From Adiantum capillus-veneris (Eukaryota; Streptophyta; Polypodiopsida; Polypodiales; Pteridaceae), in the NCBI GenBank assembly GCA_014529385.2, contig CM043951.1, positions 109,220,469 to 109,284,468 on the forward strand: 64,000 nucleotides of DNA. The letters run 5' to 3'. The notes below the pieces were generated by a model. It was given only the letters and a program-made list of their open reading frames with translations. It had not been told where the DNA came from and searched no databases. Position 1 is the stretch's first letter, and the number at the start of each line of letters is the position of its first letter. Shown one piece after another: positions 36,105 to 45,830 of the stretch. Made by a program: the position numbers and the translations under genes.

Positions 36105-36900
36105 TGTTGGGGATACCATCATAGCATAGCTCCAATGACCAACAATAGTTGTCAATCCGGAGTGATGAGCTACCCGGCTAGGGCATAGAAACACTCACTG
36201 ATTAGTGAGCTAGTTATGGAAACATGAATGGCAACTCTATGAGGTGGGCTTCTCGGCCTATGGAGGATCAAAGCCACGATGTCTGGAAATCTCCACATCC
36301 ACTTCTCTTCACCTCAAATGAACCCAATCTCACACACCAATGATTGCAAGATGCACACATCACTAATGCCATCAAGAAACACACGAATCACAAGCACACA
36401 CACATAGATCCATTGAGCATCCGCACTCCAATCGAACCTACATGCACACACAAAGAATAGAGGGCAATCACACAAGATTAGAGTGAGATTAACCACTAAG
36501 TAGTTACAATCTAGCTAATCAAATTATCATTAACAATCATAAGAAGTATGAGAGAGGCATAGTGAAAGAGAATTAAGCCTTGATTAGTGTTAATCAAGTC
36601 ACATGAGCAAGGAGAAGTTCAAGGACTCCATAGCCACACACCTCATGAGCTCTCACTAAAGGTGGTCTCAATAAATGAGGCTGAGAACCTTAATTTCATT
36701 TACACACACACTGTCTTATATACCTAGGGTAAAAATATGCAATGTCTAGGTGCCCAAGGCCTTTAGGGCTCCACAACTTACTGAATCTGCAATCTAGGCA
36801 CACTAACGGACCTATTCTTTACAGCTTGGAACTCTCATTGAGCCCGTAACCCATTTCAATTATTACAATTGCTTGAAATAAATTAGGAATTTATATTACA
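36105..36900 (-). repeat. Reversed LTR (796 bp) of a Gypsy element
   Basis: The minus strand runs TGTAATATAAATTCC to CCCCAACA and is followed at once by a primer site, so this is a 5' LTR of an element reading leftward. A TATA box (GTATATAAGACAG, about 36713-36725) lies inside. The outer end rests on the TG dinucleotide and the composition change; no partner LTR is in the window. Confidence 0.65.
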
Positions 36901-36954
36901 TGGTGCCATTTTGGAAAATGTAAAAAATGTGTAGCTCCAATCGTTTGTTTAGTT

Positions 36955-37173
<219 letters not shown>

Positions 37174-37299
37174 CATATATATATGCAACAGAGTAGCTCA
37201 TCTCTCCCTCTCGCCCTCCCTTACCTTTAATGTGTGTGTGTGTCTGTGTCTGTGTGAACTATTGATCATATTTGGACAACATTCAAACTTCAAAATTTC

Positions 37300-38445
37300 A
37301 AGCAAAGTCTTGAGAGCATTTAATTGCCTGGCTTGCAGAGTTTGGGTACTTTGAGGAGACTACATCAATCACTTGGTTTAGTAATCTACTTACATCTCCC
37401 ACTGCATGTGCAATGCTTGGCCTTGTCTAGACCATAGCATACATTAGAGAACCTATCGCTACAGCATATGGAACTTTAGATATATACGATATCTCCTCTT
37501 GTGTCTTTGGACACATATCCTTGGTTAGTTTAAAGTGACTAGCCAAAGGTGTAGAAACCAATTTTGTATCTTGCATTGGAAACCTTTCTAGTACCTTCTT
37601 AATGTAAACCTCTTCAGAAGATTTACTAAGTATCCTCTTTGCAGCACCTAAATCTTTCATTGGAAAATATTTAGACGACTCCTCTTTTAGGTCTTTGATG
37701 TCCTACATATTAGCACTTACAATCAGCATGTCATCAACATACAACATTAGGATGATGAACTTCCCATCTCCCAAATTCTTTGTGTCTTCTGAATCCCTGA
37801 TCAAACATCCATCGATCAAACTTCAAATACCATTGTCTTGATGCTTTCTTTAGACCATACAAGCTTCTTTTTTATCTGCGAACCATTTTTTTCTTACCTT
37901 TTACTTCATATCCCTTTGGTAGAAGCATGTAAATTTCCTCCTTTAAGTCATCGTGAGGAGGGAATGCCGTATTTACATCCATTTGCTCACGATTAAGTCA
38001 TGAGCAGCCACAAGACTTAAAACAAGCTTAATTGAGTTCATTTTTATAACAAGAGAAAATATTTCATTGAAATCAGTACCTTTCTTTTGAGAAAACCCTT
38101 TAACCACAAGCCTCAACTTGTACCTTTTCTTCCCACTTTCTTCTTCCTTCCGCTTATACACCCATTTATTCTGTAGTTCCCACTTACCTCTAGGCAACTC
38201 AACCAACTCCCATGTTTGGTTGCGATGTAATGAGTCCATCTCCACTTACATGCTCTTCATCCATTCTTCTTTGGATTCATGTTGCATGACTTCTTTGTAT
38301 GATTCTGGCTCCCCAGAATCTGAGACCAAGAGATGGTTGAAGGAAAAAACAAACCTCTCTCAAGGTTACTCCACAAGTTTAAGATTGCATTTTGACAATA
38401 CACAAGTAAAGTGTACCAACCTTTTCCTCCTTTGGAAACCACCAA
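37300..38445 (-). pseudogene. Copia RT remnant (reversed)
   Basis: Minus-strand blocks: NQTWELVELPRGK and NKWVYKRKEEESGKKRYK (37973-38245), YVDDMLI at about 37727-37747, and MKDLGAAKRIL, STPLASHFKLTKDMCPKTQE and PYAVAIGSLMYAM (37427-37660). The catalytic YVDD is present, but the MKISRD-KKTIKL block is deleted and frameshifts separate the segments. It keeps the NKWVYK finger block that the plus-strand copy has lost, so the two copies carry different lesions. After 37427 the text TRP-IAHAVG can still be read before it dissolves. RNase H is missing. Confidence 0.88.
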
Positions 38446-38512
38446 ACATCCCTTTTAACGTTTGTTTCTGAATGCGATGTGTAACCTTCATCGTCCAATT
38501 TTCTTGTAGAGA

Positions 38513-39569
38513 TCAATTTTTTGGGAAGAGAAGGAACATGCCTAACATCTTTAAGCTTCTATTCATTTCCATTAGCAGTTTTGACACAAAATGTACCTTT
38601 GCCGATAATTTCACAAGCTTTATTATCTCCCAAGTATAGATAGCCAAAATTACCTTTGGTATAATTTTGGAAATGTTGCTTGTGTGGTGTTGCATGGAAT
38701 AAAGCCCTAGAATCTACTATCCAAGAATTAGAAACATTGTCTAATGAGAGAATAAGAGCACCTTGCTCTACTTTACATGTCACATTCACCTCCAATGTTG
38801 TCTTGTTGTCTTGAGACTCCGACTCCTGGACCAGCAATCCTTCTTGATGTGGCCCTTCTTCTTGTAGTTCCAAGATTCAAGAATTGACTTTGTGCGTGAC
38901 TTGCTCCACCTTGAGCGATCACCACCCTTTTGGTTTCTGAACCTCTCCTTAGGCCTTCCTCTTGTTCCCACTGATAGTGCAGCACTTGATGATTCACATG
39001 CGCTTCTCCTTCACATTTCCTTGCTTAGGAGAGCGCCCACAACATCATCAAAATTGACCTTCACTAGTATAAGGAGAGCTTGTACTTCATCATCAAAATT
39101 GACCTTCGCCGATCGAAGTTGGCTTATGTTGGTGTTAAATTCATTAAGGTGTTATGTCATTGAACCACTCTCTGCCATTTTTAGATTGAACAAGTGCTTC
39201 ATGAGAGATACCATATTGGATGCCAATGGTTTCATGTAGAGGCCGTCAAGTGACTTCATCAAGTCCTGTGTCGTCTTCATCCTTGAAACATTGAAGGCCG
39301 CCATTGACGCCAAGCTTAGCCGGCTTGTGCCTAGTGCCTTTCGGTCAAGGACAATCCGTGCTTCATCTACCATTGTTGCGTGCTTCTTTGCAAGATCACT
39401 CAGTGGCGAATAAAGATCCTTATGGTAGAGATAGGCTTCAATCTACATCTTTCAGTGTTGGTAGTTTTTTTGTTGAACTTCTCAATCTTGAGCTTCCCTT
39501 CCTCCGTCATTACTCCCACTCAATTCAAGGAATCCTTTCCTTGAGACACTTTAGCTATGAGCAGACCTT
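38513..39569 (-). pseudogene. Copia gag-protease remnant (reversed)
   Basis: Gag is readable at 39152-39373 (KTTQDLMKSLDGLYMKPLAS and HLFNLKMAE, the capsid region of Copia gag). The zinc knuckle at about 38830-38890 reads NYKKKGHIKKDCW, with the first Cys pair lost. The protease at 38559-38760 has WIVDSRALFHATP, where the family has WIVDSGAS-H; the Gly after DS is changed to Arg. Integrase should follow but is deleted. Confidence 0.8.
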
Positions 39570-39581
39570 GCTTTGATACCA
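39570..39581 (-). other. Primer binding site of reversed Copia
   Basis: The minus strand reads TGGTATCAAAGC, one base from the initiator-Met consensus TGGTATCAGAGC, two bases from the LTR end. Confidence 0.85.
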
Positions 39582-39583
39582 GT

Positions 39584-40242
39584 TGTTAGGAAATAGGACG
39601 TAGCTAAGTAGATATTAGAGTAGTTTACTTAATAAAGAGAGATCATTTTCACACACAAGAGAAAATAGAGTAGAGAGAGAAAGAGAGAGAACACACACAA
39701 TATACATGGTTCACCCAATGTGGGCTATGTCCACGAAAAAGCAGCCACTCAATGGCTTTAGTACTTTAAACAAGAAGTAGGTTACAAAGGGATTATACCC
39801 TTAATAGAGCTCCCGCCTTGCTTTTCACTCTCACCATCTCACACACACCTTGTTGCATCAACTTCACAATGCACCACAATACATTTTGTGTGTAGAAGAG
39901 GCCTCTTTTTATAGACCAAAAGGGTTCCCCTCTCTCATGAGAGGTAGCCGTGTGTAGCGGCCCTTGTGAAGACAAGTCCAAGTTGGACTCTCCAGTGCAC
40001 CCATGTGTGGCCACCCTTGAGAAGACAAGTCCGCATTGAAATTGTGCATCAGCCATTAAATTCGGCCATCGTCCATTGAATTCCGACCACCGGCCAGTTG
40101 ACTGGCCATTTTTCAATCACTTTTCGACCGTCATTCGGCCATAATATTCCAGCATAAAGAAATATTTCGATAATGGGGGGCTTACAAATGTGCATTTTTA
40201 ATGCTAAAAATTACATGGGGTAAATGAGGCTCCATACTTACA
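39584..40242 (-). repeat. 5' LTR of reversed Copia
   Basis: 659 bp; the minus strand runs TGTAAGTATGGAGCC to TTTCCTAACA. It is shorter than the plus-strand copy, mainly because its CT tract is nearly absent. Confidence 0.85.
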
Positions 40243-40259
40243 ATTTAGTCTCCCTTTAG

Positions 40260-41784
40260 TTGATGGTTCATTCATATACCATCATTTGGCTCACATTAAA
40301 ATGAAAGTTGTGGGTAATCTTGTAATGCTTCCTTCCCTTCTTGACGCCTCTTGGGATTCACAAGTTATGTGCATGTTTGCACACGATTTAAATGTATGAG
40401 AAGTGTAACAATAAGGAGCATACCTCCTTGGTGTCCTCCTTGGCTTGTTCTATCTCCAATTCTCTATGAAGGATGCAACTTAAACTTAGGCTTGAGGCAG
40501 TAATGCTCCTTTCCATCAAAGCCCATCAATTGGTAGTAGCCACTTTACAAGATTTCTTCACAATGTAAGGCCCTTCCCATCTATTTTTTCAATTTGGCAT
40601 CGAATCTGTTATCTAGCATATTGTAGTAGTGAAGGACCAAGCTCGTTTGTTTAATACCTTTGTCTCTAAGACCCTTGTCAATCTTCTCCTTAAGTTGTAA
40701 AGATTTTTTCTCAAAGCGCTTGTAAGATGACTCTTTGTTCAACTCTAGTTCCACCATGATGAGGAGCATATTGATCCATGCTTTATTATCGTTATGCTAT
40801 TGTTTCCGTGTAAGCTCTATGGTAGGAATATGAAGTTCAGTTGGTTGTAAAGCTTCTTACCCATGCACTAACTGGAATGGGGTGAAGTGCATAGCATCTT
40901 TGTAGGTTGTCCTAAATGCCCAGAATAATCCATCTAAGAAACTATCTCATAAATTTGCCTTACTTCTCGCCACCTTTTTAAAATTCTTGCAATGATTTTG
41001 TTAGCATTTTCTACCAAACCATTTGATCATGGATGTAGGCAATAATTTTGCTAGCTTTTTCTACCAAACCATCTGCTCATGGATGTAGGGAATATTGTAT
41101 GTATGTGAATTTTGAGCTCCTCACACACTTCCACTAGTAAGCCCTTTCTAAAGCTTGGACCATTATTAGAGACTATTTCAAGGGGTGTTCCAAATCTGCA
41201 GTAGATATGGGTGGAGACAAACCTACTCACTATCTTTTCATTTACTCATTCTACACTTTGTGCCTCTATCCATCTCATCATATAGTTAATGGCAACAAGA
41301 ATATAGACTTTATCGTTTGCTATCCTAGGCAGCATACCCATAACATCAATTTTCCATTTTAAAAGAACCACAAGCAATGATGGTTGTTGAGGTCCATACA
41401 ACAACCTCTTGTTGTCATTGACTTGAAAATAACGGCAACTTCTACACTAATGTTGGACATCCATATGCATACTTGGCCAAACATATCCAACTAGGAACAT
41501 ACATGGCCAAACATATTCAGCTGGCAACATCTTTGTAAGTGTTAGCTCATGTGAAAAATGACCCGCACAAGATTCTTCATGCAACCCTTTTAAGATTTTA
41601 GGAAGTTCACTAATGCATGGCACTCATCTACAAACAAGGTCCTTATCCTTTTGGTATAAATCTCCTTCTAACCAAAGAAATAAACTTGCCTTCTTGATGA
41701 GTCTCCTTCTTTGTGTCGTTGTGAATTCTTTGGGAAATTATCTCTTCAAGATGTAGTTAGCCATAGGTATGGAGTCCATAGGTG
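40260..41784 (-). pseudogene. Old Tat-like Gypsy integrase (reversed), left of the nested insertion
   Basis: Reading leftward from 41784: zinc-finger text with CAGHFSHELTLTKML (about 41510-41580), then CRSC (about 41440); the core with IDVMGMLPRIANDKVYILVA (about 41290-41350); FGTPLEIVSNNGPSFRKGLL (about 41130-41190), where the catalytic Asp of SDNG has become Asn; a 50-bp tandem duplication at about 40985-41085 over the YHPQSNGLVE-NANKI block; AFRTTYKDAMHFTPFQLVHG (about 40860-40920); and the C-terminal frame 40581-40769 with DKGIKQTSLVLHYYNMLDN-FDAKLKK. Stops and frameshifts are frequent. The pol continues on the other side of the chromovirus, at 50664. Confidence 0.85.
40985..41085 (-). 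repeat. 50-bp tandem duplication in old integrase
   Basis: TTTTCTACCAAACCAT recurs 50 bp apart with flanking match (AAT-ATTTTG-TAGC before it and CATGGATGTAGG after it). The unit is not divisible by three and so disrupts the frame. Confidence 0.85.
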
Positions 41785-41789
41785 CTATG

Positions 41790-43382
41790 TGTCATATAAT
41801 AAATATCTAATTCTCCTAAATGATTTTCTCATATTAAACTGATCATTTAATGTGGGGAAGTCCAGGGGAGAAAAAGCTAGAATATTGGTTAAGCTAGCAG
41901 ACCGGCCACAGTAGGGATCCAAAGGAGGGAAAATAGGGATCCAAAGGGGGGGGCATCTGGAAAAGAGCCATGTGTACAATGGGCTAAAAAGACCCTAAGG
42001 TTCAGCCCATTAAGACTTCCAAAATGCTAAGGTTCCAAAATTCAAAGGTTGTGTCCAAAGGTCAACCCTAGGGAAAATTGGATGCTTTGTGTGTGCCCTA
42101 AAAGTCTTTGCACATCCCTACATGGGAGGGGGCGAGCCCTAAAGGTAGGGGATGAGAGAGAAAGCCACACACACACACACACACACACAGGCTCCCTTTA
42201 CACAAAGGGAATGAGGGACACATGTCAGCTCCCTAGGCCAAATGCCCACAAGGTGTGCCCAATTTCTATTGGATGACCCTTGAAGTGGACCAATGAGAAT
42301 TAAGCTAGAGTAAATCTAGTTTAATTAATTTAAAAACATTTAATAAAAGAAACCAATGAGAATTAAGTCTCTTAGAAGACTATTAGGCAGTCTCCCAAGG
42401 GGTCCAATGAGCATTCAGGAGCCCCATGGCTTGCCTGATTCCTATTGGCCAGGAGGCAAAGGGGTCCAATGAGAGTTTAGTTTAATTATTTAATCACCTA
42501 AAGCTCTCACAAAAGGGGAAAGGGGGACACATGTCAGAAGGCTATCACTTATGCTGCTTAATTGTAATTGGCTTGACTTGGGGAGGGCCAATGAGGCTTC
42601 AGCAAGAGCAATTAGCAAGAGGGCTCACCCAAGAGAGAGAGGGGGCTGGTTTTTGCAAGGCATTATCACACACACACTCACACAAGCTCATGTGTGAAAA
42701 AAGAGAAGACTATCTCTTCCCAAGCTTTATTGGAGAATTCATCACCTACTCCAAGCTTGTGGGATAGAAGCCTGCATCAACACTCTCTTGGCATGTGGAT
42801 GCAAATCCAACCAAGAGCCAAGCTTCAATGCATGCTCATCTCCTCTACCAAGCTAATTACTAAGCTAAGCTATGCTACATATGAGTGATTATGTGAGGAG
42901 ATGTACATCTTTCTCGTAAGATACTCCTTCTTCCTCTCAATCTACTCTCATACCCTGCTAGCTCTCACCATCTTCGAAGGTGTGTGAGGTCTTGGGTCTA
43001 AGAACGGGGAAAATTCAAGTTGTGTTTGTTAAGTGTTTTGCTTAGTGCATGAAGTTTCCATCTTCATTGCACTAGCTAGTCTTGAAGGAACACAAAGAAT
43101 TGTATTGTACCATGTCTCTCTTGATGGGAGAAACCATAATACAAAGCCTTTTGGAGGGGGGAACGGCTCCATGCAAATCCGGTCCTCAAATGTTGTCAAT
43201 AGCTTAATTTCTCTCTCTTTTGAAAGTTTTGTCGATGCTATCTAACTAGGTGTTATGCTTTTTGTTGCTCTCTCCACCCAAGAACTCTTGTAATTCTCAT
43301 TAGGAATCTATTCTAATGAAATGCCCACTATGTTCATGCTAATTTCTGCTACACATAAGTTATTAGGCCATTAAATGTTACA
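41790..43382 (+). repeat. 5' LTR of chromovirus
   Basis: 1593 bp, TGTCATATAATAAATATC to AAATGTTACA. The main difference from the 3' LTR is the length of a (CA)n run near 42167-42189. Confidence 0.95.
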
Positions 43383-43383
43383 T

Positions 43384-43395
43384 TGGTATCAGAGC
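43384..43395 (+). other. Primer binding site, initiator-Met type
   Basis: TGGTATCAGAGC one base after the LTR, as in many chromoviruses. Confidence 0.9.
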
Positions 43396-43784
43396 TCAAG
43401 GTTTCTCTTTTCTTGCTCAAGAAGGGAGGTCCTCAAGCTAGCTACAAATGGTTGGTATTATTAATTGCCTGTGAGTAAGTAGAATAGGGATTTTTCAGCC
43501 TTGCAGTACGCCTGCCTTTGTGCAGTTAACGGGGCATCACCGTCGAGAGCTATGGTCTTAATAGTGGAGTCCTACTGGGCTTGCCTACGGTTTAACCACT
43601 ATTGAGCTATTAGAAGCTTGATAGGAGCCGGTGCTGTTTTGGTGTTGAAAGACCCTCTCTTCTATTCCTTGCAATTAATGGTATTCGAGCCGCGGGCACA
43701 GTAGCTTGAGTGCTGTTTCGAAAGGGGTAAAGAGGAGTAGCAACTAAGGCTTGAAGTGCCAAAGTACACCTAAAAGTTGTTAGA

Positions 43785-45452
43785 ATGGCTGACAATAGTA
43801 AAGAGAGTGAAATTAATGTTGATAACTTTGATTTTGCTCATGAGCAAGCTACTAATGATGCTTCAATGCTTGTTAACTATCTTGTTACTAGGCTTCAACA
43901 AGCCATGGGCAATCCATCTCTCCAAAGTGAAGTGCAACGGCAGCTCCGTGCTCAGGGGATTCTCCAAGTGCATCACCATGACGAGAGAACACCTAGGAAG
44001 CCTCCTTGTGAGACTCCCAAAAGAGGTCTCTCTCCGATTCGGGAAGAAGAAGAGAATCCTTATGAAGGGCTCAAGAATTTACTTCTTGATGATGCATCTC
44101 CTTCCCAAAGGAGAACTCAAGAGCCTCCATCGAAGGAATGAGAAAGAAGCGAGTCTCCTGCCACCTCGGCGGAGATGGCTCCACGAGGACGGCGGGCTAA
44201 ACGCTCTCCATTACCACCAAAGCGGAGAAGACCATCGTATTCTTCTCCTCACCACAATTCGAAGAGGGATGATAAAAAGCAAGAGAAGAAAAAGGCCAGA
44301 AAGAGGACACCCTCTTCTCCATCTTCTTCATCCTCTTCCTCTTATGAAAGCTATGGTGAAGACGACAAAGATCAGGACAAGAAAAAGGTGAGAAAGAGGT
44401 CACCCTCTTCTCCACCTTCTTCAAATTCTTCACCTTCTGAAGAAAGTGATGGTGCAACTTTTGAACCATCAAAAAGAAGACGCCATAGTAAATCCTATGC
44501 CGCATGGAAGAGGTCGTCCAAGCTGAAGAAATTCAAAGAGGGAGGGAAGAGCATCTCTTTCCTTACCTATGATGGTACCTTTGGTTCCACAGACAAAGTC
44601 TCGGCCTTTATCCAACAATTCGATGCGGCGTTTGGAGATGAGGGCTTCACGGATTCCTCTAAGCTATGCCATGTAGCTATGCACTTTCAAAAGTTCGCCA
44701 GACAATGGTGGTCTAGCCTACGAGCCAATGGTGAAGCTCCACGAACATGGAAAGCGTTAAGATCTTCCATTATGAAGCAGTTTTTTGCCACCGATGCCAA
44801 AGACAAAGTACTCACCGAATGGCAAAGCTTAAAGCTCTCTCCCAATGAATCTATCCACAAATATGTAGACAAGTTTTGGGACCTACAACTCAAAGCCACT
44901 GTCTTCAAAAAGTTGGATTTTGGAGAGCAAAAGCAACAATTTTGTGCGGGCTTAATCGAAGAAATGGCGGAGTATGTCAACTCCCAAAGACCACGTACCA
45001 TATCGGTGGTAATACACCACACTATGGTGGCCTCTCGAATCAATTTCCAAACGGGGGCAAAAAGAAATAATAAGCCCCCGAAAAACAAGGGTTCCAATGA
45101 GCCTAAGGGGAAGGACAATGTCCAAAAGTCTCCTAAGGGCAACTCCAACAAAGATAAAGAGAAGGGATTTTACAAAGGTAAGAATAAACTCTCTCCTGAA
45201 GAGCTTGAGTGTTATCGTAAGGATAACCGATGTTTCAAGTGCGGCGAACAAGGGCATGCGTACTGCGCTTGTCCCCAAAAGAACAACCGCCAAGATCCTC
45301 CTAGAGCTTCCTTGGTTAAAATCGAAGAGGAGGAAATTCACCAAACTCATCACAAAGGATCTCCTCTATGCCATGCTTGGGGAAAGGTAAGAGAACACGA
45401 TGCTTTTATTCTCTTTGACCCTGGTTCTACTCACAATTTTATATCTATGTAG
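43785..45452 (+). pseudogene. Chromovirus gag and start of protease
   Basis: Gag opens at ATG 43785 (MADNSKESEINVD) and is interrupted by TGA at 44139-44141; the same frame continues, with a Met at 44175. A Ser/Lys/Arg-rich segment (44180-44520) is followed by the capsid core, with ISFLTYDGTFGSTDKVSAFI and ARQWWSSL (about 44560-44720). The zinc knuckle CFKCGEQGHAYCAC is at about 45232-45273. The protease begins near 45400 with FILFDPGSTHNFIS, the active-site block, with DPG in place of DSG. A TAG at 45450 ends this frame. A basic, serine-rich segment before the capsid is unusual in size and could be a nucleic-acid-binding extension. Confidence 0.88.
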
Positions 45453-45820
45453 TTAGCCACCAAGCTAGGCATACAATCCTCCGAGATGGGAGATGTCCTA
45501 CCCGCAGACACTGCCTTCAAGGGGCAAGAAGCTTCACTCCCTTGATCGGGAAATTGAGGATTCATGTCCAAGGCTATGTGGACAAAGAGGACTTCTTTAT
45601 CTCTCCTCTCAAGCATGAGGATGTAATCCTAGGGGCACTATGGTTTGACCGCCTGGCTGCCGATGTTAAATTTCCTGAAAGGAGAATCTCCTTTAAATTC
45701 AGGGAAAAAGACATGTATATAAATGCTAAGGAAATGGGTAGCACCATCCCCATTGTACATACACCAGCTTTCAACAAGTCAATAAAGAGCTCTAAAAATG
45801 AACCTAATGCTTTAACCTAA
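45453..45820 (+). pseudogene. Chromovirus protease, C-terminal part
   Basis: Text continues after the TAG in the gag frame to about 45537, then shifts to the frame 45542-45820, which reads KLRIHVQGYVDKEDFFISPL and DVILGALWFDRL, the protease flap and the closing ILG-W-L block. It ends in a local duplication: AAATGAACCTAATGCTTTAAC occurs at 45797 and again 58 bp later, which shifts reading back to the gag/pol frame. Confidence 0.8.
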
Positions 45821-45830
45821 TGCTCTAAAC

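Larger units (their letters stand above)
37300..40242 (-). mobile_element. Reversed, decayed Copia element (same family as 21.5-25 kb)
   Basis: Reading leftward: 5' LTR (40242-39584), primer site, gag, zinc knuckle, protease, then RT. Integrase is absent, and the element fades in RNase H sequence at about 37390-37300 without a 3' LTR. RT blocks and LTR text match the plus-strand Copia copy closely enough to call one family. Confidence 0.85.

Noticed and set aside
42049..43245. Repeated short frames also seen at 49336-50526
   Set aside because: They lie in the two chromovirus LTRs and are duplicated only because the LTRs are.
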